The notes beneath the pieces were generated by a model. It did not search any database. It saw nothing but the letters and a program-made list of their open reading frames with translations, and had not been told where the DNA came from. This document shows, one piece after another, positions 7,285 to 17,231 of a DNA stretch of 64,000 nt; within the stretch, counting starts at the first letter, position 1, and every line of letters starts with the position of its first letter. The position numbers and the translations under genes were made by a program. This DNA is from Bacteroidota bacterium (GTDB lineage: Bacteria > Bacteroidota > Bacteroidia > AKYH767-A > OLB10), in contig JADJPB010000009.1 in assembly GCA_016713445.1 (NCBI GenBank), positions 1 to 64,000 on the forward strand. Reading direction: 5' to 3'.

Positions 7285-9343
7285 GTGATTCAGTTCCTAT
7301 CTCCAATATACCTTTATGGGCTTTCATTGCTCAGCATCCCCATTATTATTCATTTATTTAATTTTCGTAGGTATAAAAAGGTCCTTTTTACGAATGTGCG
7401 TTTCCTTCAAGAGTTAAAAGAAGAAACGACTAAGATTAGCCGACTTAAACATTTATTGGTGCTTTTAACTCGATTGCTGGCCATCACTTTCATTGTTTTG
7501 GCTTTTGCTCAACCTGTGATCCCTGTGGGAAAGCAAGCCACTCAGAATTTATCAGAACCGGTTAGCGTTTATGTTGATAATTCGTTTAGTATGGATGCAA
7601 TCAGCAGTCAAGGTGCTCTCTTAGAGGTAGCCCGACAACGAGCGAACGAAATTGCAAATTCTTATCCTGCTACCACGCGTTTTCAATTGCTAACGAACGA
7701 TTTTGATGCTTTTCGTCAACGACTTATTTCTAAGGATGACTTTTTAGATGAACTGAATCGTCTGAAGTTTTCTGCTCAGCCTCGCCGCCTTTCGGATGTG
7801 CTACTGCGTCAAAAAAGAAGTAGCAACTGCCGGATCTACAGGAGGAATGACATCTTACCTGATCAGCGACTTCCAGCAGTCGACCAGCAATTTTGAAGAT
7901 GTGATTTCCGATTCATCGATGCAGGTGAAGTTGGTGGTTTTGCCCTTGCAACCTACTGCTAACTTGTTCGTGGATTCTTGTTGGTTAAACTCACCCATCG
8001 TTCAAATCGGTCAAACACTCGAGTTTGCTTTGAGGATTCATAATAGCAGTGATAAAGATGCCGAGAATGTCCCGGTTCGTTTTTTCTTAAACGGGGCGCA
8101 AAAAGCGGTGACTAGTTTATCGATTCCGGCTGGACAAAAAATTGAAACTACATTTAGTTTTACAGCTTCTGAATCGGGATGGCAAAAAGCAGCTATCAAA
8201 ATTGAAGATCATCCCTTAAACTTTGACGATGCATACTATTTCTCTTTTGAAGTAAAAGAGAAAATGCATGTGATGTCGGTCAGCGAAAATGTATCACCTT
8301 ATTTGGAAGCGATGTTTAGTAAGGATCCTTTTTTTGAATTCTTGAAATCGAATGTGAATAGTGTCGACTATACAAATTTTGGTCGACAAGATTTAATTGT
8401 GCTTCAAAGTCTCCGACAAATTTCATCTGGATTGAGAGAAGAGTTGAAAAAATATTTGGAGGCTGGTGGCTCCGTTTGCCTTTTTCCAGATTCATCTTCC
8501 GATATTAGTAATCTGAATCAGTTTTTGAATGAGGTGAATGCAGATGGTTTTAGCGGCATCAATGAAAATAAAGATCAAGTAAACGATGTCGATTTGCAAC
8601 ATGCACTTTTTAAAGATGTGTTTGATAATAACAAATCCAGAGAGGGACGTATAGATTATCCGACAGTCTCAAAACATTTTGATCAATCCAATAACAGTAA
8701 GAGCGTTAGACAGGTATTGATGAAATTGCAAGGCGGAGGATCATTTCTCTCTTTGTATCCTTATGGCAAGGGGCAATTATATGTCTTTTCCGTTCCCTTG
8801 CAAACAGGTTTTAGTAACCTCGCTCGACACGCTATCTTCGTTCCTATTCTGTATCGAATGGCCTTACTTACAGCGAAGCCTATTTCCTTTTCTCATGTAA
8901 TTGGAAGTGACGAAGTGGTCATGCTCAATGCTTCTCCTCCTACAGGTGATCAAGCCTTTCATCTCATCAATAAAGAAACGAATACTGATATCATTCCATC
9001 AGCAAGAGCCATAGCTTCGGGTTTGATGGTTGACATGGGAAATCAAGTTCAAGCAGCAGGACATTTTAATTTGATGAATGGAAATCAACTGATAGCTACC
9101 CTTGCTTTCAACTACGATCGTAAAGAATCAGAAATGATTTTTTACGATGAAACTATGATTCAAGAAAAAATGGAAACGCTGAAGTTGAAGAATTGGTCGT
9201 ACTTCAATGCATCCACCCCCGACTTAAAGAAAACATTATTGGATTTAAATAACGGTATTTCCCTGTGGAAATACGCCATCTTCTCTGCCTTAGTTTGCTT
9301 GTTATTGGAAATATTACTCATTCGATTCTGGAAAACAGCATGA
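7285..9343 (+). CDS. BatA-domain protein (one frameshift)
   Basis: The N-terminus IYLYGLSLLSIPIIIHLFNF followed by RRYKKVLFTNVRFL is the BatA/aerotolerance N-terminal domain. It has two membrane helices (residues about 5-25 and 57-76). A von Willebrand A-like segment starting VSVYVDNSFSM follows, then beta-rich domains and a C-terminal helix near the end (ALVCLLLEILLIRFW). The two open pieces (7285-7896 and 7796-9343) join as LLRQKEVATAGS if the A6 at 7811-7816 is read as A5, giving about 685 residues. In canonical MIDAS the motif is DxSxS; here it reads DNSFS. Start is GTG at 7285. The stop overlaps the next gene's ATG as ATGA, so the two are translationally coupled. Confidence 0.8.
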
Positions 9344-10611
9344 ACCTACTTATCAAAAATGTACAAGTAAATGATCCGGCTTCGGCGTTTCATGGAAAAG
9401 TGTTAGATGTATTGATACAAGATGGAAAATATCATTCTATTGGAAAATCGTTGAAAGAGGGGAAAGGTGATGAGGTGGTAGATGGAACCGATTGTATTTT
9501 ATCTCCCGGTTGGTTCGACATGCGCGTTTCTTTCAAAGAGCCTGGTGAAGAACAAAAAGAGACAATCCGCACCGGACAAGATGCAGCTGCTGCGGGTGGC
9601 TTTACCGGTGTGTTATTAATGCCTTCTACAAATCCACCATTGCAAACGAATGCCGATATCTCATTTGTGAAACGACAAGCTGCAAATCATTTAGTAGATG
9701 TTATTCCTGCTGGAGTTTTAACTGAAAAACGCGAAGGAAAAGAATTATCCGGCATGTACGATATGCAGTTAGCAGGAGCGAGAGCCTTCACCGACGATAA
9801 GCGTTCCATCAACGACAGCGGAGTGATGTTGCGTGCGATGCAATATGCGGCTAACATCGGCTCCAGTGTTATCGCATATACCGATGATCCAGGATTAACG
9901 AATAAATTACAAGCGAATGAAAGTCCGGCTACCACGGTGTTAGGATTTAAAGGAATGCCCTCCATCGCTGAAGAAATTTCTGTTCAGCGCAATTTAAGTT
10001 TAGTCGCTTACTCGGGACACCCGGTTCACTTGAGTGGCATTAGCACGAAAGAAGCCGTTGAAATTATTCGCGAAGCCAAGAAGAAGAAACTTCCAGTCAC
10101 TGCGGAAGTATATGTTTACCATTTGGCTTTAGAAGATGGTGCACTCGAAACTTTTGATAGTCTATACAAAGTGAAACCACCTTTACGCAGTGCCGATGAT
10201 TTAAAAGCTTTGCAAAAAGCAGTGATCGACGGAACCATCGATGTGGTTTGTTCCGACCATTGTCCTGAAGATCCCGAATCGAAAGACGTAGAATTTGATT
10301 ACGCCGCTTTTGGAATGATTGGATTAGAAAGTTTTTATGGTGTGCTTAACACCGCGCTAAAGGGAAAACTGACTGAAGATCGATTGTATCAATTGTTGGT
10401 TAAATCACCATGCGAAATTTTAAAGATGGACATTCCATCCATCCAAGAAAAGGAAGCAGCCAATTTCACGCTGTATCATCCAAAAAAAGAATGGACATTT
10501 GAGAAGTCTAACTTAAAATCTCTTTCTGCTAACACACCTTTTTTAGGAAAGAAGTTAGTAGGAAAAGTTTTGATGACAGGGAATAATAGTCAATTAAACT
10601 TCTGCAATTAA
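9340..10611 (+). CDS. pyrC: Dihydroorotase homologue lacking metal ligands (pseudo-enzyme type)
   Basis: This 423-residue protein has the amidohydrolase fold and clear dihydroorotase landmarks (GFTGVLLMPSTNPP, YKVKPPLRS, SDHCPEDPESK). The zinc-binding residues are substituted. The HxH of the usual D-L-H-V-H-L-R-E-P-G motif reads D-M-R-V-S-F-K-E-P-G. The His of CHVST is Gly (SGIST), and the first His of the PHHL motif is Tyr (VYHL). The Asp of SDH is kept. Such proteins, like PyrC' of Pseudomonas, are known to be non-catalytic partners of aspartate transcarbamoylase, so a structural role is the best guess. Start is ATG at 9340, overlapping the BatA stop; an in-frame ATG 75 bases upstream lies inside BatA and is unlikely. 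The symbol denotes homology only. Confidence 0.85.
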   Translation: MNLLIKNVQVNDPASAFHGKVLDVLIQDGKYHSIGKSLKEGKGDEVVDGTDCILSPGWFDMRVSFKEPGEEQKETIRTGQDAAAAGGFTGVLLMPSTNPPLQTNADISFVKRQAANHLVDVIPAGVLTEKREGKELSGMYDMQLAGARAFTDDKRSINDSGVMLRAMQYAANIGSSVIAYTDDPGLTNKLQANESPATTVLGFKGMPSIAEEISVQRNLSLVAYSGHPVHLSGISTKEAVEIIREAKKKKLPVTAEVYVYHLALEDGALETFDSLYKVKPPLRSADDLKALQKAVIDGTIDVVCSDHCPEDPESKDVEFDYAAFGMIGLESFYGVLNTALKGKLTEDRLYQLLVKSPCEILKMDIPSIQEKEAANFTLYHPKKEWTFEKSNLKSLSANTPFLGKKLVGKVLMTGNNSQLNFCN

Positions 10612-10655
10612 TTTGTATTTTTAGTTTTTAATGTCTGAATAAGTATTTAATCAGA

Positions 10656-13600
10656 TCATTTTACAATAAGTTTTCCTGTTGATTTTTTACCTGACGGGGA
10701 AGTAACATTGTATAAATAAATTCCACTGCTTAATTTATTTCTGTTAATTCGAATAGGTGATTCTTTAACGTAGTCTTGTATTAATATTCTTCCCTCTATG
10801 TCATAAACCTGAAGTTGGTGGCGTCCTGTTTCATTAGAATTAAATGTCAATAGGGTAGAAGTTGAAAAAGGGTTCGGATAAGCATAGGAGGTAAAAGGTT
10901 GCAGGGATTGAGTTTCGTTCATAGAAGTAAATCCCGTTATGGTGTTGTTAGTTGTGTTTGTTATAACGGGAGAATTGTAATCAAAATAAATGGCAGCTGT
11001 ATTATTAATGACAGTGTTAAGCGGTAATCCTAAATGTGGTTGTATTTGAAAACACACATAGCCATGACTGTTAGGTTCGTCGATATTGCTATCGGGTAAA
11101 AGTATTTGATCAAATCGAAATTCAAGTACGTTTCCATTACGAATATTTGTAATAAGCGTATGACTGGCGCTAATAAAATGAAAAGTGCTCATGTCTAATA
11201 AAGGACTTATTGTATCTCGAATGATAACCGTAAATGCTGTATCCGTTCCTGTATTTTGGAAATTAATTTGATACTTCAATAGATCTTGGTGACCTATGTT
11301 TCCAGACGGCTCAACCGTTTTATTGTTTGGATCGAATGATGCTTGCACAAGTGGTTTACATTCTACAAAATTGTTGCTAGGAACTGTATCGCCAACAACA
11401 GGCAATACAGTTGCTGTGCTATTAAGTATCGTTCCAGCCAATACCGTATTGCTCAATTCTGTGTTTAAAAGAAATGTATTCGATTCTCCAGGTTTTAAAT
11501 TGGAATAGGCAAATGTTAACGTATTTCCATTAATACTTTGTGGCGTTGTTCCTGACAAATAAGTTAAATTATTATCAAGCGTGATGGTAACTGTATTCGA
11601 AAGTGTATCGGTTCCAATATTTTTCACCACTAAAAAATAATTGGGGCGAGAACCTGGTCGATGGACATTTGCATTTAACTCTACACTAACGTCAGTAATT
11701 CCAGAAAGAATGTTGACACCGAAATTAAGCGAGTCAATGGTTAATCCCATTGGTGTTACGATTTTTGGAGAGGGACTAGAGGTAATTATCCAATAAGGTT
11801 GCGGATAAAGTTGAATGGTGTAAGTAGGGGTATTGCTAAAATAATTGTATCGATAAGTGCCGGAAGTATCGGTATTCACGACAATGGCATTTGGATCTAC
11901 TTTAAGCGATTGATTTTGTAAAAATGGCTCGTTCGCTTGCCGTGTTCCATTGTTGTTTTTATCCCAATAGACTTTGCCACTTAATCGTCCCGACATCAAA
12001 ACACTATTGAGTGGTAAACGATAGCATCCATAGGCATATCCATTTAAATAAATATAATTTGGATCATTTGTAAATTCTTTGGTTTCAGTGCAATTACTCA
12101 AACTATCAAGTTTAAGTCCTGCATTAATTTGGGACCATACAGTATTATTGCTTGAGCACATATAAACTCCTCTGTTAAAAGTAGGGTTTGAAAAGAAATA
12201 TAACGTGTCAATAATTTGAATTTCTCCTGGTAAGTTGTTGGATGGATTAACTCCCGTGTTTAATAGATTCCATGTAGCGCCCGAATCATAAGACCTGTAA
12301 ATTTTACTGTAGTTAAAGCAAGTATAAATGCTATCTTGAACAATGGAGAAATCAACAACGCGTCTTTCAATAACCGAGAGGGAGCTACTGAGAGACGTCC
12401 AACTTAATCCAGAATCTGGCGACATCAACAATCCACCTGGACTTCCTGCAAAAAGTTTGTTTTGATGCCATTGTAATTTAGAAATGGTTAAGGTCGTGAA
12501 ACCACTATTGGCAGCAATCCATGTTAAACCACTATCAATCGATTTATAAACTCCGTTATTTGTAGTTGCTAAATAGAGTTCCGAATTTCCTTTGATTAAA
12601 TCATTGGGACTATACGTGCCTGTAGGTAAGCCATTGGTTATTTTATTCCAAGTATTTCCATTGTCAACACTTTTGTATAGTCCAGAGTCTGTTCCTGCGA
12701 AATAAGTTCCGCCGTGGCTTTTGATAAAGCGACTTACACTTCCTTCCAACGGAAAACCTGTACCGATCGAATTCCAAGTGTCTCCCTGATCTGATGAACG
12801 AAGTAAGGTTCCATTGTTTTGATCCGAGGTGTATAAATAATTATCGCCGTCGTTAAAATAATATTTGCCTAAGAAAGAGTTTGAAGTAAGTCCATTATTT
12901 CTTTCTGTGAAAGAGCTTCCTTGATTCTGCGATAAATAAAATTTAAATGAGCCTGCCCATAAATCTCCGTTGTTTTCATGAATAAATCCATATCCATTTA
13001 CATTAATTTGAACAGGAGGGGGAAGGTTCATAACAGACCAAGTTATTCCATCAGTGGATTGATAAATTCCAGCGTTGGAACTTATCAATATCGTATTACC
13101 TACAGTAATAATATTTTTTATTGTAAATGGAGGAATTCCAGGTATTGTACCATTTGAAAAATTTGTACCTCCATTGGTGGAATATCGAAACGGATTCGAT
13201 GTATTGGGTAACGCACCCACCCAAGTGTTATTTATTTTTCCAAGATAAACTTTGTTGTTCACTCCTAAACTCAGTCCAGTAACCGCAGTAAAGGATGCTC
13301 CATTATTGATCGAAATGGTAGTATTAGTTGAGTTGTTGATGAGGATCGTGTCACCGTCCTGGATCATGTCATTCACATATTGATTAGAAAGAAATAATTG
13401 CCATGATTTACCATCATCCGATGAGCGAAAAATTCTATTGTTGAATCCGCCTATACAACAGTATATATAGTTTGGTGTGGAATATAATTTATAATAAGGA
13501 ATGGTAGGTGTAACACCTGTTTTCCCTCCAACTGGTATTTCAGTTCCCGCTTTTTCCCAAGTAGCACCAAAATCATTTGAAACATATAATCCACTGTAAT

Positions 13601-13868
13601 AACAGGCCGCAAATATTTTATTCCCTTTTACAGCTAAGCCATTGATGGTGTTTTCAGGAAGTCCATGTACTTCTTTCCAGTTTAACCCATTATCGGAAGT
13701 TCTAAAGAGGCCCGTTGGTGTAGCAGCAAATAAATAAGGCGCTTGAAAAGCCATTGAATTTACTCCCCCGTAATTAGGTCCAAGGGTTCTTTCCCATTGG
13801 GCAAATGTTGTAGAACAGAAGAAAATTAAGATTACAATTATATAGTTCGATTTCAACTTTGTTTTCAT
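10656..13868 (-). CDS. Secreted BNR-repeat protein with T9SS type A sorting domain
   Basis: The 1070-residue protein starts with a signal peptide (MKTKLKSNYIIVILIFFCS...FAQ). Residues about 25-640 contain roughly ten sialidase-like BNR motifs (S-x-D-x-G-x-T-W, for example SSDDGKSWQ, SVDNGNTWN and SYDSGATWN), consistent with one or two beta-propellers. An SdrD-like segment (GKVYWDKNNNGTRQANEP) and a DUF11-like adhesion-type module (residues about 740-980) follow. The C-terminus carries the T9SS sorting domain (AYPNPFSTSTLLTF, LSSGIYLYNVTSPSGK, TGKLIVK). It should be exported by T9SS and attached to or released from the surface. BNR repeats here are structural and do not show a sialidase active site that I can identify. 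The frame is intact. Confidence 0.85.
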   Translation of the reverse strand: MKTKLKSNYIIVILIFFCSTTFAQWERTLGPNYGGVNSMAFQAPYLFAATPTGLFRTSDNGLNWKEVHGLPENTINGLAVKGNKIFAACYYSGLYVSNDFGATWEKAGTEIPVGGKTGVTPTIPYYKLYSTPNYIYCCIGGFNNRIFRSSDDGKSWQLFLSNQYVNDMIQDGDTILINNSTNTTISINNGASFTAVTGLSLGVNNKVYLGKINNTWVGALPNTSNPFRYSTNGGTNFSNGTIPGIPPFTIKNIITVGNTILISSNAGIYQSTDGITWSVMNLPPPVQINVNGYGFIHENNGDLWAGSFKFYLSQNQGSSFTERNNGLTSNSFLGKYYFNDGDNYLYTSDQNNGTLLRSSDQGDTWNSIGTGFPLEGSVSRFIKSHGGTYFAGTDSGLYKSVDNGNTWNKITNGLPTGTYSPNDLIKGNSELYLATTNNGVYKSIDSGLTWIAANSGFTTLTISKLQWHQNKLFAGSPGGLLMSPDSGLSWTSLSSSLSVIERRVVDFSIVQDSIYTCFNYSKIYRSYDSGATWNLLNTGVNPSNNLPGEIQIIDTLYFFSNPTFNRGVYMCSSNNTVWSQINAGLKLDSLSNCTETKEFTNDPNYIYLNGYAYGCYRLPLNSVLMSGRLSGKVYWDKNNNGTRQANEPFLQNQSLKVDPNAIVVNTDTSGTYRYNYFSNTPTYTIQLYPQPYWIITSSPSPKIVTPMGLTIDSLNFGVNILSGITDVSVELNANVHRPGSRPNYFLVVKNIGTDTLSNTVTITLDNNLTYLSGTTPQSINGNTLTFAYSNLKPGESNTFLLNTELSNTVLAGTILNSTATVLPVVGDTVPSNNFVECKPLVQASFDPNNKTVEPSGNIGHQDLLKYQINFQNTGTDTAFTVIIRDTISPLLDMSTFHFISASHTLITNIRNGNVLEFRFDQILLPDSNIDEPNSHGYVCFQIQPHLGLPLNTVINNTAAIYFDYNSPVITNTTNNTITGFTSMNETQSLQPFTSYAYPNPFSTSTLLTFNSNETGRHQLQVYDIEGRILIQDYVKESPIRINRNKLSSGIYLYNVTSPSGKKSTGKLIVK

Positions 13869-14254
13869 GGTTTGAATGTGTATTAAGCAAATAGTGGTTA
13901 ATTACAAACCTTAAAAATAGTAAGTTTAATCCAATAATGACTTTAATAAAATAATAAGATGAGGAAATAGTAAAGATTTATGTACGGTTTTACCTTGTTG
14001 TTAAAGATGTGTTTACTGAGCTAAAAACACTTTATCATCGTTTTGAAAAGGAATAAATAAGCTTTTATTCTGAAATAATGATGTGGTACTTAATATGAAG
14101 AACGTCTGAGTCGAAATTTTGACCTTCCAGAAATATCTAGACCATCTAACCAAATTATTTTTATCTATAAAAATGGAGTGGAGCAAGGAGTTTCCTTTTT
14201 TCAAAATCGCAATCTTCTAAACTCCATTTCATTAAAAAAGTGAAAAAATCAATT
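13869..14254. other. AT-rich intergenic region between two T9SS protein genes
   Basis: No supported gene. A minus-strand frame at 14013-14204 codes for 63 residues without recognisable features and is judged spurious. A weak promoter for the 10656-13868 gene may lie at 13904-13934 (AAGGTTTG 20 nt from a TTG on the minus strand). Confidence 0.4.
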
Positions 14255-14297
14255 AAAAAAATCCTGTTGCAATTTTTAATTACAACAGGATTTTTTT
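14255..14297 (-). terminator. Strong rho-independent terminator of the fibronectin-type protein gene
   Basis: A 15-bp perfect stem (14255-14269 with 14283-14297) including A7/T7 flanks encloses a 13-nt loop. It lies 15 bases past the stop of the gene at 14312-15817. Confidence 0.9.
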
Positions 14298-14311
14298 AGT
14301 CTACTAAATTT

Positions 14312-15817
14312 TTAATGTTTTACAATGAATTTGCCTCTAGAAGTTTGAATTCCTTGGGTAAATTGATACGTGTAAATTCCATTGTTTAATTGAGTTACAT
14401 CCAAATTCAATTTGTTTTCACCCATGTTTAAATTTGAATTTAATTCACGAATTGGGTTTCCGGTGAAATCAAATACTTGCAATTGTGCCGTGCTCCTTTC
14501 TTCAGATGTAACCGTAAATATTACTTGTTCAGAAGATGGGTTTGGGTGAACAGAAATTAACACCGGCGTTGTGAATAGAACGGAAGCTGACCAAGGTCCA
14601 AAGGCACCATTGGTACCTGAAGCGAAACAGTTAGAGCGTACTCTACATTCATAGACAGAACCTCCTATTAAGTTTTGTAATGCCACCGTTGTTGTTGAAG
14701 TAGTAATATTTATCCAGGCGGTGTTAGGATTGCTAGTAGATATCATTCTATAACTAAACTGATAATTGGCAGCTGATGAAACGGGACTCCATATAGCAAA
14801 TGCTGCAGTGGAAGTAATGTTCCCAACCGTTAAGGTTTGTGGGGCTGGACAATTCGATTGAACTAAAGTGGTAAATGTTCGTGCTACGGACCAAGTACTT
14901 TTTGTTGAAATGTTTCCTGCAGAAGTGCAAATACTTCTTACTTGCCAAGTGTAAACACTACCTGATAATAATCCACTAATAGCTTTAGAATTAGTGGAAC
15001 TTGATTTATAGCTCCATGTTGTTGTAGTGCTTAATTTATAACGAATTCGGTAAGATGTAGCACCTGTCGAATTCCAGTTCAGTGTGGCGGAGGCGTTGGT
15101 GATATTAGTTTCAAAAAGATTTGTAGGAGCATTGCAAGTGAAAGTTCCTGATGTTGTTGTAAAGAATACAGAAGCACTATAGGGACTGGTTAATGTGTTG
15201 GGTGTAGAATTAGAACAAATGGTTCGCACTTGCCATTCGTACATAGTTGATGGTAATAAATTGCTTAGTGGAAAAGAGGTATTAGAAACAGTTATCACCG
15301 TCCAGCTAACTGTATTCGCTATTCGATATCTAACATTGTATGAATTGTTGACCAAGGCAGGTTGCCAATTTAAGAGGGCACTAGTAGATGTAATATTCGT
15401 GGTGGATAATCCGGTAGGAGTAGGGCAGGTAGTGGTAGATGGTAATGTCGTAAATACAACACTATTCGACCAAGCACTTAGAAAAGCGACGCCATTAGGG
15501 TTTATGCAATAGCGGGCAACCTGGTATTCATATGGAGACGCCGGAAAAAGATTGATGAGGTTATAGGATACTCCTCCTGACGGAATAGTATCCCATGGAC
15601 TTCCAGCTGCATTTATTAATCGATACCTTATTAGAATATTTGTATTAAGTGAAGTTCCACTTATAGTCCAACTTAAAGTAGCAGAATTGGAAGTAATATT
15701 TGTGGCGGGATTCGCCACGGGAGCTTGACAATTGGTTTGGGCTATAGCACTGTAAAAGGGTAGGAAGCTCATTAAAACCAAGGCGATTTTAAAGAGAATT
15801 TTAATGGTTGTTTTCAT
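14312..15817 (-). CDS. Secreted four-domain fibronectin type III protein with T9SS sorting domain
   Basis: A signal peptide (residues 1-27, ending FYSAIAQ) precedes four fibronectin type III domains of about 95-100 residues each. They are recognisable by the recurring pattern P-T/A-x-N-I-T-S-x-S-A-x-L-N-W at the start and Y-x-W-Q-V-R near the end, at about residues 30, 135, 230 and 325. The last 85 residues are a T9SS type A sorting domain (SVHPNPSSEQVIFTV, LNNGIYTYQFTQG, GKFIVKH). The protein (501 residues) is probably a surface or released adhesive protein; no catalytic domain is visible. The frame is intact and the gene is followed by a strong terminator. Confidence 0.85.
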   Translation of the reverse strand: MKTTIKILFKIALVLMSFLPFYSAIAQTNCQAPVANPATNITSNSATLSWTISGTSLNTNILIRYRLINAAGSPWDTIPSGGVSYNLINLFPASPYEYQVARYCINPNGVAFLSAWSNSVVFTTLPSTTTCPTPTGLSTTNITSTSALLNWQPALVNNSYNVRYRIANTVSWTVITVSNTSFPLSNLLPSTMYEWQVRTICSNSTPNTLTSPYSASVFFTTTSGTFTCNAPTNLFETNITNASATLNWNSTGATSYRIRYKLSTTTTWSYKSSSTNSKAISGLLSGSVYTWQVRSICTSAGNISTKSTWSVARTFTTLVQSNCPAPQTLTVGNITSTAAFAIWSPVSSAANYQFSYRMISTSNPNTAWINITTSTTTVALQNLIGGSVYECRVRSNCFASGTNGAFGPWSASVLFTTPVLISVHPNPSSEQVIFTVTSEERSTAQLQVFDFTGNPIRELNSNLNMGENKLNLDVTQLNNGIYTYQFTQGIQTSRGKFIVKH

Positions 15818-16280
15818 GTGAGTTTTGTTTTAAGGCATTGAGATATCAATTGCAATTTAGCGTTAAATGTCGAGAAAATTATTGTGTTTGTCAAGATAGT
15901 GTAATGAAAAAAGGCTGAAAAAAATAGCAATAGAGCGACCAAGTAGAGTTTTTTTCGATATAATTGTTCTGGAGTCGAAGTAAACGGTCAATTTTTGAAA
16001 AGAAAGAGACCTATAACCAAGATTAGAATATTTTTATTTTAGCTTGAATGGAAAGTTTTCTTGATTCAAATTCATCCGAATTAAGAAGCTTCCAATCCTT
16101 TGCTTTTTTTGTTGATTTACATCTTGAGTTGCGGTGACGATACAACCTGTCTATAAGGTTTGCAGTAGATCCATTATAATATTGGTCAATTGATTTTGAA
16201 TAAAGGTTATATACTTTAAATATATTTTATAAAAATTGATATTCCAGAAAAGTCGGAAATAAAGTTAAATTAAGAAATAG
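15818..16280. other. Intergenic region before the tRNA locus
   Basis: No gene or clear promoter is seen in these 463 AT-rich bases. They separate the divergently read end of the tRNA locus from the start of the fibronectin-type gene. Confidence 0.4.
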
Positions 16281-16354
16281 TGGAGAATATCGGAGTCGAA
16301 CCGATGACCTCTTGCATGCCATGCAAACGCTCTAGCCAACTGAGCTAATCCCCC
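16281..16354 (-). tRNA. tRNA-Ala (anticodon GGC)
   Basis: The minus strand folds into a full cloverleaf of 74 nt. The acceptor stem is GGGGGAT with ATTCTCC (two G-T pairs), discriminator A. The D arm is GCTCAGTTGGCTAGAGC, the anticodon stem TTTGC/GCAAG with loop ATGGCAT giving GGC, and the T arm ATCGGTTCGACTCCGAT. CCA is not encoded. A -7-like TAAATTTG on the minus strand at 16480-16487 may start transcription upstream of the neighbouring tRNA-like sequence. Confidence 0.93.
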
Positions 16355-16366
16355 ATTAATTTATTT

Positions 16367-16438
16367 GAGCAATGATACTGAACCGATGAAGACCTTCCTG
16401 ACAAGTCGGGACGCTCTTGCCAGCTGAGTTAATCCTCC
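16367..16438 (-). pseudogene. Degenerate tRNA-like sequence upstream of tRNA-Ala
   Basis: The minus strand opens like a tRNA: acceptor side GGAGGATT, D arm ACTCAGCTGGCAAGAGC, then ATCGGTTC as half of a T arm. The 3' half does not pair with the acceptor stem, the anticodon stem contains a mismatch, and the T arm is broken after ATCGGTTC. It lies 12 bases upstream of tRNA-Ala in the same orientation and resembles it in the 5' half. It is most likely a decayed or misassembled tRNA copy. Confidence 0.5.
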
Positions 16439-16570
16439 AATAATTCTATTCCAAAGGCTATTTTGGAATAATTAGTTCGCAAATTTAGCTTTTTCAATTA
16501 TGAAAATGGTCGAAACCAGGAATAAAATTTATTCGAAAACTATCCATTTCTCATCTCCCATTTAAAAATT

Positions 16571-16776
16571 CTACTTCCGCTTCACCTTGATCGGTCTTAG
16601 CTTGTCCATCTGGTTGAAACCCACGCACAAGAAAATAAGGAAGGTAATGTAAAGTGAAGTAAATATGCCAGTGGTATGATTTAGTTTTAAGATTAGGGCG
16701 AAGGTAATATGTAGGAACGCGGTTTGAATAATTCCCACTGTACCAAAATGATAAAGAAGGCGTTTATTGATTTCAT
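16571..16776 (-). CDS. Small two-helix membrane protein (frameshift next to its start)
   Basis: From the stop at 16571-16573 a frame is open upstream through KVKRK, FNQMDKLRPI, two hydrophobic stretches (IIQTAFLHITFALIL and SLYITFLIFLCVGF) and NKRLLYHFGTVG. It has no start of its own. ATG at 16774-16776 followed by the A3 run (16771-16773) would give MKINKRLLYHFG if one A were added, making a 68-residue protein with two membrane helices. It follows the membrane protein at 16831-17204 by about 55 bases. No family recognised. Confidence 0.45.
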
Positions 16777-16830
16777 TTTTTTTGCTTTGAATAGGAAAGT
16801 TAGTGAATAATGATGAGTAAATAAAATTAT

Positions 16831-17204
16831 TTAAGATTCATCATCGTTTTTGTATAATTTTTTGGAGTGTTCAACGTGCAAAATATGTAGTAAACGATGA
16901 ATGATAGGCGCAAAGAAAACGGCAGTGATACTTAAAAGGCTACTCCTGAATCGAGTGCAGAGAACGAGGAAAAGAGGATAGAGGGGGTGTTCTTCATCTC
17001 CGCCATTGGACCCATTCCTGTAAGTATCATGCAGGCCATGTGAAAACTGTTGAGCCATGTTAATGCTCCTAGGTAATGGTAGCCAAGAGTGCCTATCACT
17101 AAAGAAATAAAGACGAGTCCAAATGCAAAAAATGAATACCTGCCTAATCGAAAAATGAAGCGCTGTAGTGGAACTACTTTCTGATCACGGTTTTCGAGTT
17201 TCAT
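16831..17204 (-). CDS. Small membrane protein resembling a two-helix channel-like family (one frameshift)
   Basis: Two open pieces (16932-17204 and part of 16831-17058) join to about 124 residues as ALDSGVAFLSITAVFFAP if the A4 at 16934-16937 (T4 on the coding strand) is read as five. The protein has a helix at about residues 25-48, an intervening hydrophobic loop with WLNSFHMACMILTGMGP that resembles a pore-loop arrangement, a second helix near residue 95, and a His-rich tail (HRLLHILHVEH). I believe similar uncharacterised proteins are common in Bacteroidota. The channel idea is an inference from the helix-loop-helix layout only. Confidence 0.6.
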
Positions 17205-17231
17205 AAGAGGAGTCGGGATTAGTGAGTTGAA

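Noticed and set aside
14013..14204. 63-residue minus-strand frame between two T9SS genes
   Set aside because: No family features, no promoter, very AT-rich, with a composition like non-coding DNA.
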